Of a stretch of DNA of 64,000 nucleotides, positions 31,574 through 40,660 are shown piece after piece. The notes beneath the pieces were generated by a model. It was not told the DNA's origin. It saw only the letters and a program-made list of their open reading frames with translations, and made no database searches. This DNA is from Chlorobium sp. (GTDB lineage: Bacteria; Bacteroidota; Chlorobiia; Chlorobiales; Chlorobiaceae). The position numbers were made by a program, and so were the translations under genes. Within the stretch, counting starts at the first letter, position 1; each line of letters starts with the position of its first letter. Location of the stretch: contig SZXX01000001.1 in NCBI GenBank assembly GCA_005843825.1, positions 21,675 through 85,674 of the forward strand. Reading direction: 5' to 3'.

Positions 31574-31623
31574 TTCTGAAAAAATCAGAAAATTCTGTAT
31601 ATTGTATTCCTGATTTTTCAGAA
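31574..31623. promoter_or_regulatory. Two inverted repeats, likely enhancer sites of the sigma-54 activator
   Basis: Site 1 is a perfect TTCTGA-N5-TCAGAA (31574-31590). Site 2 is the related TTCCTGA-TTTT-TCAGAA (31607-31623), perfect in its inner CTGA/TCAG arms. Their centres are about 33 bp apart, close to three helical turns. They lie some 75-140 bp upstream of the -24/-12 promoter and 24-73 bp upstream of the activator ATG, the usual position for enhancer sites and for autoregulation. Confidence 0.65.
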
Positions 31624-31646
31624 TATCCTGACTCTTCTATGGCGTT

Positions 31647-33746
31647 ATGAGTATTTCTTCTGTTCATGAAGCACACCTTCTGATGCAGTACGTCAGTGAT
31701 GCGGTTGGCTCTATTCGCGATCCTGACGAACTTTTCCGCACCGTTACAGACAAGCTTCGCCTTGTCTTTGAGTTTGATTCCGTTGTTATTATCACCTTTG
31801 ACAAAGAGCGGCGGTATAGCAATGTTATTTTTGAAATGCTTCGATTTCAGGTCCCTGAAAGTTTGGAACGCAAAAAAAGGCCGATTGCCGGGTCATGGAT
31901 TGAGCCGCACATGGCTGACTTAAAGGTTTCGGTTTTCAACATTAAAGAAGTTCTTGATCGTTACCCGGCTGATTACCCTGTGCCCCATGTACTTTACGAT
32001 GCCGGCATGCGGCAGGTTGTGTTTTCGCCGCTTCGGACAGGCGGAAAGGTTATAGGGTTTCTGAATTTTGTGACAAAAGAAGAAAAAAACTGGTCGGAGA
32101 GCGATAAAGAACTGCTTGCCACCCTTTCATCTCCAATCGCAGTCGCAGTAAGCAATACCCTTGCATACGAGGAGCTTCGTCTCCGTGAAGCCCAGACCGT
32201 TATGCAGCTTGCCGTCAACAATGCCCTGCTCACCATAAAAGACCGGAACAGAATGCTCCTTGCTGTCTGTGAGCAGATCGATAAACTGGTGCCCTGTACG
32301 TTTCTCGGTATTCGTGTGATGGGTGATGATGGCAGGTTTCGTCTTTACGACAATTTCATGCGTGAAGACGGGAGCGGCTTTTATCCCGTCTCTTCCGCCG
32401 AAAAGCTTGATATTTCAGATGTTGAAGAGATAGCCAGAGAGAGCTTTTCATTGATTACAAATCCGGGATGTTATGGTGGAGAGGCTTTTCTTCGTCTTTG
32501 CCGAACGTACCGAATACTTGCGCTTGCCCGGGAGAAATTTGGCGTCTGCTCTCTGATAACCGTTCCATTGTGGGATACTCCGGGAAGTCGTGCCGGGCTC
32601 ATTATTTCAGATACTTCCCGCTCTTTTGATGAGCACGACCAGGCTACGGTAAGCCTGATTGTTCCCCAGCTCTCCCTTGCACTGCAGAACTATCTTGCAT
32701 TTGAGGAGATCGATGAGCTTCGCCGCAAGCTCGAAGGGGAACGTACCTGTCTTATCGAGGAGATCAAGGCCGGGCATAATTTTGAAGAAATCATCGGCAA
32801 CAGTGCCCCACTGGCTGCGGTATTGCATCGAGTAAGTCAGGTGGGTCCGACCGATGCCACAGTATTGATCCAGGGAGAAACAGGTTCGGGAAAGGAGCTT
32901 TTTGCCAGGGCGCTTCATAATCTCTCTAACCGCAGGCAGCGTGCATTGATCAAGATTAATTGTGCGACATTGCCCGGTACGCTTATTGAGTCTGAGCTTT
33001 TCGGTCATGAAAAAGGAAGTTTCACCGGTGCAATAGAACGGCGGATCGGCAAGTTTGAGCTGGCTGAAGGCGGAACCATATTTCTTGATGAAATTGGCGA
33101 GCTTCCGTTGGAACTGCAGGCAAAACTGCTTCGTGTCCTTCAGGAACGTGAGCTTGAAAGGCTTGGCGGGAAAATGGTGATCAAGGTCGATGTTCGTGTT
33201 ATTGCCGCTACGAACCGTGACCTTGCAAAAGAGGTAGCTGAAGGCAGGTTCCGTGAAGATCTGTTTTTCCGTCTCAATGTTTTCCCCCTTTCCATACCGT
33301 CACTGAGTGAGCGGCGTGATGATATCCCGATGCTTGCCGCACACTTTGCCGCAAAATTTTCAAGAGAGTTCGGCAAGCCTCTCCGTATGTTCAAAGAGAG
33401 TGATATGCTGCGTCTGGTAAACCGTCAGTGGAAAGGCAATATCCGTGAACTCGCTCATCTTGTTGAACAGGCAGTTATTGTTTCGGAAAGCTCCTCGCTT
33501 GATTTTTCAACAATTCTATCTCTTCCTGAGCCACCCGCTGAACATACCCCCTCAGGAGATGTTAAAACCATGCATGATTTCGAGCTTGATATTGCCCTGA
33601 TGGAAAAGGAGCTGATTATTGATGCCCTCGAACGCTCAAACGGCCGGGTAAGCGGTACCGGCGGTGCTGCTGAGCGCCTTGCAATGCACCCAAAAACACT
33701 CTACTCCCGCATTGAAAAACTGCGTATTCAAAAGCGCTATCAATAG
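31647..33746 (+). CDS. Sigma-54-dependent transcriptional activator with GAF domains
   Basis: Enhancer-binding protein of 699 aa resembling FhlA. Residues 1-180 form a GAF domain ([16 protein letters not shown]), and a second GAF-like region runs to about 360. The AAA+ domain starts at [20 protein letters not shown]. It has Walker A ([15 protein letters not shown]), the sigma-54 contact loop as GSFTGA (Ser for the usual Ala), Walker B ([13 protein letters not shown]) and the arginine-finger region. A Fis-type HTH closes the protein ([27 protein letters not shown]). The GAF ligand is unknown. It is divergent from the efflux operon, which carries a sigma-54 promoter. Confidence 0.95.
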   Translation: MSISSVHEAHLLMQYVSDAVGSIRDPDELFRTVTDKLRLVFEFDSVVIITFDKERRYSNVIFEMLRFQVPESLERKKRPIAGSWIEPHMADLKVSVFNIKEVLDRYPADYPVPHVLYDAGMRQVVFSPLRTGGKVIGFLNFVTKEEKNWSESDKELLATLSSPIAVAVSNTLAYEELRLREAQTVMQLAVNNALLTIKDRNRMLLAVCEQIDKLVPCTFLGIRVMGDDGRFRLYDNFMREDGSGFYPVSSAEKLDISDVEEIARESFSLITNPGCYGGEAFLRLCRTYRILALAREKFGVCSLITVPLWDTPGSRAGLIISDTSRSFDEHDQATVSLIVPQLSLALQNYLAFEEIDELRRKLEGERTCLIEEIKAGHNFEEIIGNSAPLAAVLHRVSQVGPTDATVLIQGETGSGKELFARALHNLSNRRQRALIKINCATLPGTLIESELFGHEKGSFTGAIERRIGKFELAEGGTIFLDEIGELPLELQAKLLRVLQERELERLGGKMVIKVDVRVIAATNRDLAKEVAEGRFREDLFFRLNVFPLSIPSLSERRDDIPMLAAHFAAKFSREFGKPLRMFKESDMLRLVNRQWKGNIRELAHLVEQAVIVSESSSLDFSTILSLPEPPAEHTPSGDVKTMHDFELDIALMEKELIIDALERSNGRVSGTGGAAERLAMHPKTLYSRIEKLRIQKRYQ

Positions 33747-33791
33747 TCCCCTCGCAAACTCAGCACTCGGCCCTCAGCACTGTTGTTCATG

Positions 33792-34985
33792 CTATCCGCA
33801 AACAGCGCGGATAGCTTGAGCAACTATAGGAATCCCCTCAGCAATCTGCTCCGGGGTGTTGTTGCAGTAAGAGAGACGGAGAGCATTATTTTGTTCCCCC
33901 GCAGGATCAAACGTTTTTCCAACCACAAACACAGCTCCGCCTGCAATGGCCAGTGTCACGATACGCGTTGCATCAGTTCCTTTCGGCAGGGTAAGCCAGA
34001 TGTAAAATCCGCCTCTTGGCTCATCCCACTGCACATAGCTTGGGAGATGTTCCCTGAGGGCAGCAACCATGGCAGCCGCTCGTTTTTTATACTCCTGCCG
34101 CACACTGGCAACATAGCTGTATATCTGGCCTGAACGAATGAATGCATCTGCCAGTACCTGGGTGAAACTCGGTGAGCAGGCATCAGCAGACTGTTTGATG
34201 AGTTCACATTTAGCATAAATTTTTTCCGGTACCAGCATCCATCCAAGCCTCAGGCCGGGGCCGAGAATTTTGGAGAACGAACCGGTATAGCAAACATTGA
34301 TACCGTCCGGATTAATAGCCTTGATCGGTTTGAGTCGCTCCTGATCCCCCTCGAAAAAATAGAGGTCCCCGTAGGCATCATCCTCAATGAGTGGAATGTT
34401 GGTTCCCTGAAGCGTTGCAATAAGCTGATTTTTACGTTCAGCAGTGTAGAGCACACCTGCCGGGTTATGGAAATACGGGGTGATATAGAGAAACTTCGCC
34501 TTCTCATTTCTGCTGATTTCCTGGCGCAACCCTTCTATCGAAATGCCATCGATGTCAACAGGGACGCCTCTCAGTTCAGCTTCATAAGAACGAAAGGCTG
34601 AAAGTGCCCCGATAAAGCAGGGGTTTTCGACAAGTACCGGTTCACCAGGGTCAATAAAGGCTTTGCCCAGAATATTCAGCGCCTGTTGGGAGCCCGTCGT
34701 AATGAGCAGCCTGTTTTCCTTTACAGGCAGACCCTTTTTTTCAAGAAACCCTTCAAGTGATTCAAGGAGGGAGGGCAGGCCGGGTGTCGGTCCGTACTGA
34801 AACGCAGCTTGTTTTTTTTTGATGTCAAGCCGCCGGTAAAGCTCTTCGACTGCCTCAACAGGAAAAAGGTCATTTCCGGGCATTCCGCCTGCGAAGGATA
34901 TAATATCAGGTCTTGAGGCCAGGGTCATGAGATCCCTGATTTCAGAAGAGCGAAGTGAAGATACTGCTTTTGAAAACCTTGGCAT
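33792..34985 (-). CDS. PLP-dependent aminotransferase, class I (LysN/ARO8-like)
   Basis: Fold-type I aminotransferase of 397 aa in the MocR/LysN-like group (broad-specificity aromatic, branched-chain or 2-aminoadipate transaminases). The pattern is typical: IISFAGGMPGNDLFPVEA, then FQYGPTPGLPSLLESL and TTGSQQALNILGKAF. YITPYFHNPAGVLY carries the Asn/Pro and Tyr pocket, and YTGSFSKILGPGLRLGWM the PLP lysine. ATG 34985 is chosen because the longer frame overlaps the ACT gene. It is 15 bp after that gene and shares its operon with paaK and iorAB, so arylpyruvates are likely substrates (inference). A 9-bp hairpin overlaps its stop codon. Confidence 0.92.
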   Translation of the reverse strand: MPRFSKAVSSLRSSEIRDLMTLASRPDIISFAGGMPGNDLFPVEAVEELYRRLDIKKKQAAFQYGPTPGLPSLLESLEGFLEKKGLPVKENRLLITTGSQQALNILGKAFIDPGEPVLVENPCFIGALSAFRSYEAELRGVPVDIDGISIEGLRQEISRNEKAKFLYITPYFHNPAGVLYTAERKNQLIATLQGTNIPLIEDDAYGDLYFFEGDQERLKPIKAINPDGINVCYTGSFSKILGPGLRLGWMLVPEKIYAKCELIKQSADACSPSFTQVLADAFIRSGQIYSYVASVRQEYKKRAAAMVAALREHLPSYVQWDEPRGGFYIWLTLPKGTDATRIVTLAIAGGAVFVVGKTFDPAGEQNNALRLSYCNNTPEQIAEGIPIVAQAIRAVCG

Positions 34986-34999
34986 GAGAGCGTAAATAG

Positions 35000-35428
35000 T
35001 TAAACCTGGATGACATCCCCTTCCTTCAGAAGCTCCATTTTGTGCTCCTGCAGGACATCGATAATTTTCTGAAGAGACTCCGCCCTGATGACGACTGTCG
35101 CCTTGCAATCCCCGGAAGCAAAGGCATACATGTACTCTATGGCGACACTGTTGTCCGAAATGATCTGGAGCGCCTTGTGCAGCCCTCCGGGTCTGTTAGG
35201 AATAATCATGCCCACAACATCGGTAACCTTGACGGTAAACCCTTTTTCTTTAAGCACCTGCGCTGCAAGTTCAGGTCTCCCCACAATCATGCGCAGAATA
35301 CCGTAATCAGCCGTATCGGCAATACTGAACGCCGAGATGTTGATGTCGTTGTCAGCAAGAATTCCGGTCAGTTCAGTCAGCCGACCTGTCTTGTTTTCGA
35401 GAAACACCGATAATTGTTTAATAATCAT
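35000..35428 (-). CDS. Tandem ACT-domain protein
   Basis: A 142-aa protein made of two ACT domains: LSVFLENKTGRLTELTGILA (residues about 5-65) and GMIIPNRPGGLHKALQIISD (about 72-140). ACT domains bind amino acids as allosteric signals. Stand-alone tandem-ACT proteins are often encoded next to phenylacetate-CoA ligase. Here it lies upstream of the aminotransferase and beyond a two-gene insert from paaK. It may sense an aromatic amino acid for the pathway, which is inference. Confidence 0.9.
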   Translation of the reverse strand: MIIKQLSVFLENKTGRLTELTGILADNDINISAFSIADTADYGILRMIVGRPELAAQVLKEKGFTVKVTDVVGMIIPNRPGGLHKALQIISDNSVAIEYMYAFASGDCKATVVIRAESLQKIIDVLQEHKMELLKEGDVIQV

Positions 35429-35518
35429 GGTATAACCTCATTTTGATAATGATCTACCAGCTCTAAGTTATAATAAAGTCAAAAGTCCGGATAAAAAGCT
35501 ATTCCGCTCCCCCTCTCA

Positions 35519-35546
35519 GTCATTTCGAAACGCAGTGAGAAATCTG
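35519..35546 (+). repeat. Dispersed intergenic repeat, single copy
   Basis: The run around CATTTCGAAACGCAGTGAG has the look of a dispersed repeat that I associate with Chlorobi and Bacteroidetes intergenic regions. Only one copy is in the window, so repetitiveness is not shown here. It marks one edge of the two-gene insert between the ACT gene and paaK. Confidence 0.3.
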
Positions 35547-35558
35547 TTTTCTCAGCAT

Positions 35559-35813
35559 TCATAACTCATCCCTCATCCCGCTCTGAATATCGATCAACTG
35601 ATTCCATTGCTCTTTGAACTGCCGATTATAAAACGCGCTGAGTTCTCTCATCTCACGCAATTGAAGGCCTTTATCGGCATTACGTGCTACTTTTGCCTTT
35701 CCTGCTTCTGTTCGCGGGCCGGTTGATTTCGTCCAAGGTTTCCACTGTTGAATCATCTCCGATTGTCTCGCCCTTCGCTCTGCCGACCATGCGTTTGCCC
35801 TTGGCTTTTTCAT
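35559..35813 (-). CDS. Conserved hypothetical protein, STGPRT motif type
   Basis: An 84-aa basic protein with no membrane segment. The central WKPWTKSTGPRTEAGKAKVARNA matches a recurrent family of small proteins (SxGPxTxxGKAxxSxNA) found in many proteobacteria and Chlorobi. No function is known to me. It follows the 196-aa gene by 36 bp on the same strand, and the two occur together elsewhere as far as I recall. With that gene it interrupts the paaK-ACT neighbourhood. Confidence 0.65.
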   Translation of the reverse strand: MKKPRANAWSAERRARQSEMIQQWKPWTKSTGPRTEAGKAKVARNADKGLQLREMRELSAFYNRQFKEQWNQLIDIQSGMRDEL

Positions 35814-35849
35814 ACGTCAATAGTTTTTTTTGCTCAAGCTCTAATTTTT

Positions 35850-36425
35850 TCAGAGGTTACCATCGGCATGACTATCCCGGGCAAGCGAGTTGTTTACCTG
35901 CTGCGGGCCATTGCTGATGTTAGCCTGATTGGTTATTACGGTTTGCCGGGGGTTCTTGATATTTGCGAGGGTCTCAATCGATGCGCGACTCTGGTTCTGA
36001 GCCTTAAAGGCCATGCGCGTATATACCGCTTTCATTTCAAAATGCCCGGCATCACTTGCTTGTCTTGCAAAATCGGCGAACATCGCATTCAAGGCTAAAA
36101 TTTGTCCTATAAGTATTCCTTCAATCCCTTTTGTCTCGCCGCTATGAAACTCATCCATTTGCCTGTGGATTTCCTCAACCATATCGTAAGGCGGGATATC
36201 CCCGATAGGAATAAACTGTTTCAGTACTGAAGCAGCATTTCCCGGACCGCTCAAGACATACTCTGCAGCCCTTGCACCACGTGATCGCTGATCTCCCGGT
36301 TTCTTTTTAAAGATGTGCAGGTGTTTGGGTAGACTCTCCAGGTCAACGTCCTCCGGGACAACGATCCCCAGTTTAATCCCCTCCATTTCAGCCCTCTCCT
36401 GATAATCCCTATCCAAAGCATTCAT
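35850..36425 (-). CDS. Conserved hypothetical protein, partner of the STGPRT protein
   Basis: A 191-aa soluble protein from ATG 36425, which follows a GAGGAAG site; ATG 36440 adds five residues without a better site. A charged N terminus leads to a helical middle (EGILIGQILALNAMFADFARQA). The distinctive C-terminal part reads RASIETLANIKNPRQ, then TNQANISNGPQQVNN. The RAxxETLAxIKNP-xQANIxxGPQQVNN signature recurs in a widespread uncharacterised family. I do not recognise a function. It is probably co-transcribed with the 84-aa gene. Confidence 0.65.
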   Translation of the reverse strand: MNALDRDYQERAEMEGIKLGIVVPEDVDLESLPKHLHIFKKKPGDQRSRGARAAEYVLSGPGNAASVLKQFIPIGDIPPYDMVEEIHRQMDEFHSGETKGIEGILIGQILALNAMFADFARQASDAGHFEMKAVYTRMAFKAQNQSRASIETLANIKNPRQTVITNQANISNGPQQVNNSLARDSHADGNL

Positions 36426-36508
36426 CTCTTCCTCTTTCATGATTGAGGTTTTAATGGTGAGGTTTAAAAAGAAAAACAGATAAAGTGATCCCGAGGTCTT
36501 TGTGATTC

Positions 36509-37807
36509 TTATAAGTTACGTTTATCGATTACCCGCTTCGCCTTGCCCGTACTGCGCTCTATGGTGCCGGGTTCAACCAGCCTGATAGTGGCACTGATAC
36601 CGAGGGTGCTTGAAATATTCGCCTTGATTCGATGGCGAAGTCCTTCAAGCTCTTTCACCTCATCTGAAAAGAACTCCTCTTCGATTTCCACCTGAATTTC
36701 CATAGTGTCGAGGTTGTTTTCACGATCGACCACAATCAGGTAGTGAGGTTTTGTTTCACTCATTTCAAGCAGCACCGACTCCACCTGTGAAGGGAAGACA
36801 TTGACACCCCTGATAATGAGCATGTCGTCCGAACGGCCGACGCATTTTTCCATGCGTACAAGTGTTCGGCCGCACTGGCATTTATCAGCATGGAGGCGGG
36901 TGAGGTCGCGCGTCCTGTAGCGGATAAGCGGCATAGCCTCTTTTGTGGCGGGAGTGAATACCAGCTCTCCAAGTTCGCCGTAAGGCAGCACTTCACCACT
37001 GTCGGGGTTGATGATTTCGGCTATAAAATGGTCTTCAAAAATGTGCATCCCACGCTGGAACCGGCACTCCATCGAGACGCCGGGACCGATAATTTCAGTA
37101 AGGCCATAAATGTCGTAAGCCTTGATGCCGAGCACCTGCTCAATTTGCATGCGCATCTCCTGTGTCCAAGGCTCAGCACCGAAAACTCCGGATTTGAGTT
37201 TTATCTTTCTGGGGTCAATTTTTTCTTCGACAAGGGATTCGCCGATAAAGGCCGCATAGGATGGTGTGCATGCAAGCACGGTCGAGCCGAAATCTTCAAT
37301 GAGCTGGAGCTGTTTTTTTGTGTTGCCGCCTGAAATCGGCACAACAGAGGCCCCTACTTTTTCTGCTCCATAGTGGAGGCCTAGACCGCCGGTAAAAAGG
37401 CCGTAACCATAAGCGACCTGGATGATGTCAGCTTTTGTCACTCCCGCCATGGTGAGCGAACGGGCAACGACTTCGCTCCACATTTGAATATCGTTATGCG
37501 TGTATCCAACTACTGTAGGTTTGCCTGTGGTGCCGCTTGAAGCATGAAATCGAACGATATCCGGCTGAGGCACGGCAAAAAGGCCGAAGGGGTAGTTGTC
37601 GCGGAGGTCCTGTTTTGTCGTGAAGGGCAGTTTTTTCAGGTCTTCAATTCCTTTGATGTCCCCGGGTTCAATCCCCTCTGCCTGCAGCCGGTTGCGGTAA
37701 AAGGGAACCGTGTCGTAGACCCGTTTCACCATCTCTTTTACCCGCTGGCCTTGAAGTTTCAGCAGCTCTTCCCGCTCCATACACTCGTAATGCTCGTTCC
37801 AGATCAT
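36509..37807 (-). CDS. Phenylacetate-CoA ligase family AMP-forming enzyme
   Basis: Adenylate-forming ligase of the PaaK family (432 aa) that activates phenylacetate or related arylacetates to the CoA thioester. The AMP-binding loop is [18 protein letters not shown] (about residue 90). [17 protein letters not shown] and YRTRDLTRL match the core, and [15 protein letters not shown] marks the C-terminal domain. ATG overlaps the iorB stop by four bases (ATGA), so the two are coupled. With IorAB it would connect aryl-CoA and arylpyruvate in either direction. Confidence 0.93.
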   Translation of the reverse strand: MIWNEHYECMEREELLKLQGQRVKEMVKRVYDTVPFYRNRLQAEGIEPGDIKGIEDLKKLPFTTKQDLRDNYPFGLFAVPQPDIVRFHASSGTTGKPTVVGYTHNDIQMWSEVVARSLTMAGVTKADIIQVAYGYGLFTGGLGLHYGAEKVGASVVPISGGNTKKQLQLIEDFGSTVLACTPSYAAFIGESLVEEKIDPRKIKLKSGVFGAEPWTQEMRMQIEQVLGIKAYDIYGLTEIIGPGVSMECRFQRGMHIFEDHFIAEIINPDSGEVLPYGELGELVFTPATKEAMPLIRYRTRDLTRLHADKCQCGRTLVRMEKCVGRSDDMLIIRGVNVFPSQVESVLLEMSETKPHYLIVVDRENNLDTMEIQVEIEEEFFSDEVKELEGLRHRIKANISSTLGISATIRLVEPGTIERSTGKAKRVIDKRNL

Positions 37808-38394
37808 GGCTCTGTCGCTTGAGTTTTAGATAATTCCTTTCCTTTTCTGAATGCCCTGATATTGACATCAACAATATCAGGGCCTTTTGCATGAAAAAGC
37901 TCTCCGATGGCCGATTCAAGCTGTTCGTTGGCAATCCCGATATAAGGTGCAGCCGCACCCAGCATTACCATGTTCGATGTTCTTGCATTGCCAGCCTCCC
38001 GCGCCAGTTCTGCCGCATTCACCAGCACCGGCCGATTCGTTCTGTTCAGCTCAGCGAGTATATCTTCAATTGCCGGATAGTTCTCAACGTTGATAAATGG
38101 GTCTATAGAGGTAATGATTCTGCTTTCGGGAGCAAGAAATGGCAGATAGCGAAGCGCTTCATGAGGTTCAACAGAGAGAATCATGTGAGCTGTCCCTTCA
38201 GCAATAAGATCAGAATAGATCTCTCTGTTGGAAATTCTCAAGTGAGACTGAACGGCTCCTCCACGCTGGCTCATGCCATGCACTTCAGTCTGACGGATAG
38301 TGAGTCCGCTTTGCAGGGCGGCCCGGCCTATTGCAGCCGCAATGGTGAGTATCCCCTGTCCGCCGACTCCAGCAAGAATAATATTGATCTGCAT
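37804..38394 (-). CDS. iorB: Indolepyruvate:ferredoxin oxidoreductase beta subunit
   Basis: The gamma/beta-type (POR-gamma-like) subunit of IOR, 196 aa. The opening [21 protein letters not shown] and the following [19 protein letters not shown] are diagnostic. IOR oxidatively decarboxylates arylpyruvates to aryl-acetyl-CoA with ferredoxin, or runs reductively in strong reductant. It lies 9 bases after iorA and overlaps paaK. Confidence 0.93.
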   Translation of the reverse strand: MQINIILAGVGGQGILTIAAAIGRAALQSGLTIRQTEVHGMSQRGGAVQSHLRISNREIYSDLIAEGTAHMILSVEPHEALRYLPFLAPESRIITSIDPFINVENYPAIEDILAELNRTNRPVLVNAAELAREAGNARTSNMVMLGAAAPYIGIANEQLESAIGELFHAKGPDIVDVNIRAFRKGKELSKTQATEP

Positions 38395-38403
38395 AATATG
38401 TAG

Positions 38404-40005
38404 TTACGTGCCGGTCACCTTGTTTCGTTTTTTCCGCGCAGCTGTTTCAATGCATTCACGTTGCGCAATCACCACCGATACACCTTCATAACTGATTTCC
38501 TCTCTGAGAACTGTCATATTTTCCTCAAGATGCGATTTCAGCGGGACGATGGTTCTTAGATGCTCATCCTCAACACCAAGTCCCCTGCAGATATCAAGAA
38601 GCCTTGAGCCGGTTGCCGAAGAGAGCTGACCTCCGGTCATAGCTGTGGTGTCATTATCAGCGATAATAACGGTGAGAGGCGACTTGTCATTAATGGCGTC
38701 AAGCAGGCCGGTCATGCCGGAGTGGGTGAACGTCGAATCACCGATTACCGCCACTGCGGGCCGAAGACCTGCATCTGCCGCACCTTTAGCCATAGTGATC
38801 GATGCCCCCATATCGACGCATGTATGAATTGCATTGAATGGCTCGAGCGCTCCAAGGGTGTAGCAGCCGATGTCTGAAAAAACATGGTGTTCTCGAAATG
38901 AGCCCATGACCGTGGTAAGTGCGTCGTACAGGTCACGATGGCCACATCCTTTGCAGAGTGCGGGTGGTCGATGAACAACTATATCAGGAACCGGCAGTAC
39001 TGCCTTTGGAGTAATGCCAAGTCCACTTGCGATAATGTCAGCATTAAGCTCTCCTGCTCGAGGCAGCGCTCCGTCCATGCGCCCCATGATGTTTTCTCCG
39101 CCAAAATAACCTCTCAGCAGCTCTTCATAGACTGGGTATCCCTCTTCGGCGACAAGAATGGTATCGCAGGATCTGAAAAAGCTTTCAACCAGGCTTCTTG
39201 GAAGAGGATACTGTCCGATTTGAAGAACAGGAAAGTCAAGCTTAAAGGTCTGACGTACCTCCATTGTATAGTTGAATGCAATGCCGAATGCTATAACCCC
39301 TTTGGAGCCGGTTCCTGTGATAAGGCGGTTAAGCCAGGACAGTTCTGAACGTTTTTCAAGCTCCTTCTGCATTCCCAGCAGCACATTGTACTGCCGCCGG
39401 GCATTCTGCGGAATCAGAACAAAGCGTTCAGGGGCATAGATAGCATTAAGGGGATTCTGCATGCGAGCGGCAGTGCGCTTCACTCCTGCACGCGAATGAG
39501 CCAGCCTGGTGGTAAGCCGGAGGAGTACAGGAAGCCTGACTGACTCAGAGAGATCAAAAGCCTCTCTGGTGGCAGTGTAGAGATCCTGCTGAGAAGAGGG
39601 TTCAAGTACAGGCAGCATGGCAAATCTGCCATAGACGCGGCTGTCCTGCTCGTTTTGCGACGAATGCATTGAGGGGTCATCAGCAACAGCGACGACAAGT
39701 CCCCCGTTGACGCCTGTAATGGCCGAGTTTATAAATGCATCAGCGGCCACATTCAGTCCGACATGTTTCATGCACACCAGACTTCGCTTGCCGGCATAAG
39801 ACATGCCGAGAGCGGCCTCATAGGCAGTTTTTTCGTTTGTGGACCATGCCGATCGAACGGGTTGTTCCAGGTCATCACTGTTTTTCTGAATGTATTCGGT
39901 GATTTCGGTCGAAGGGGTTCCGGGGTAGGCATAGACACCTGATATTCCGGCGTCAAGGGCACCAAGAGCAATCGCTTCAGCTCCCAGCAAAAGTTGTTTG
40001 TTCAT
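38404..40005 (-). CDS. iorA: Indolepyruvate:ferredoxin oxidoreductase alpha subunit, short form
   Basis: TPP-dependent catalytic subunit of IOR. The N-terminal domain I (LLLGAEAIALGALDAGISGVYAYPGTPSTEI) binds substrate and CoA. The TPP domain has CKGCGHRDLYDAL (about residue 345) and the metal motif IGDSTFTHSGMTGLLDAINDKSPLTVIIADN. The 533-aa protein ends soon after VSVVIAQREC. The C-terminal two-[4Fe-4S] ferredoxin domain of archaeal IorA (roughly 600 aa or more) is absent. Start at ATG 40005, since the longer frame adds an unlikely extension. Confidence 0.92.
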   Translation of the reverse strand: MNKQLLLGAEAIALGALDAGISGVYAYPGTPSTEITEYIQKNSDDLEQPVRSAWSTNEKTAYEAALGMSYAGKRSLVCMKHVGLNVAADAFINSAITGVNGGLVVAVADDPSMHSSQNEQDSRVYGRFAMLPVLEPSSQQDLYTATREAFDLSESVRLPVLLRLTTRLAHSRAGVKRTAARMQNPLNAIYAPERFVLIPQNARRQYNVLLGMQKELEKRSELSWLNRLITGTGSKGVIAFGIAFNYTMEVRQTFKLDFPVLQIGQYPLPRSLVESFFRSCDTILVAEEGYPVYEELLRGYFGGENIMGRMDGALPRAGELNADIIASGLGITPKAVLPVPDIVVHRPPALCKGCGHRDLYDALTTVMGSFREHHVFSDIGCYTLGALEPFNAIHTCVDMGASITMAKGAADAGLRPAVAVIGDSTFTHSGMTGLLDAINDKSPLTVIIADNDTTAMTGGQLSSATGSRLLDICRGLGVEDEHLRTIVPLKSHLEENMTVLREEISYEGVSVVIAQRECIETAARKKRNKVTGT

Positions 40006-40130
40006 TACATAAAAAAGTTTTCCCCCAAAGATCAGCAATTATTTCTTTCGATGCCAATGAATTCAGTCTGAGAGGAGGATAAGGGCAGGTTTTTTTATAA
40101 GTCACACAGGTACTATACGTCCTATCAAAC

Positions 40131-40646
40131 TCAATAATAGGTCGTTATTTCATCAAGAGACTTGCGCTTTTTCGGCGCAGGAAGTGCATCCGGAGCGGCA
40201 TAGCCAAGTGGAGTGAATGCAAAAATCTCAATATTCGGCTCAAGCTGCAACGCTTCACGAATAATGCCAGGGTCGAAAGCAGCAATCCAGCAGGTTCCCA
40301 ACCCTTCCTTTGTGGCCGCAAGAATAAGGTGGTCCATGACAATTGTCAGATCGGTTTCGATGGAGTTATAGTTGTCCTGTCGGCGAACCCAGGCGTTGTT
40401 GCGATCACCTGAAACAATCAGGAGACAGGGAGCACTTTGTATCCAGTCACGCTTATAGCCAGGGTATATTTTTTCAAGTATTTCCGGCGACGTTACAACA
40501 TGAAAATGCCAAGGCTGAAGATTACAGGCAGAAGGTGCAACTCTTCCGGAATTGAGAATCCGGTTGAGAACCTCTTCGGGAATACTTTTGTTCCTTTCAA
40601 AGCTGCGGACACTGCAACGCTTTGATACAAGGTCGTAAAAGTCCAT
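40131..40646 (-). CDS. Nitroreductase family protein
   Basis: FMN-dependent oxidoreductase of the nitroreductase superfamily, 171 aa from ATG 40646 (MDFYDLVSKRCSVRSF). ATG 40664 overlaps the upstream stop and is possible. The family blocks are RRSVRxF-like KRCSVRSFE, then GRVAPSACNLQPWHFHVV, and ATKEGLGTCWIAAFD with FTPLGYAA near the end. Substrates of this branch are not predictable. It is coupled to the upstream SRPBCC-like gene. Confidence 0.88.
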   Translation of the reverse strand: MDFYDLVSKRCSVRSFERNKSIPEEVLNRILNSGRVAPSACNLQPWHFHVVTSPEILEKIYPGYKRDWIQSAPCLLIVSGDRNNAWVRRQDNYNSIETDLTIVMDHLILAATKEGLGTCWIAAFDPGIIREALQLEPNIEIFAFTPLGYAAPDALPAPKKRKSLDEITTYY

Positions 40647-40660
40647 AGCGCCACCTTCGT

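Noticed and set aside
33791..33815. Hairpin GCTATCCGC / GCGGATAGC at the end of the aminotransferase gene
   Set aside because: A real 9-bp inverted repeat but it overlaps the stop codon and lacks a T-run on either strand, so I did not call it a terminator.
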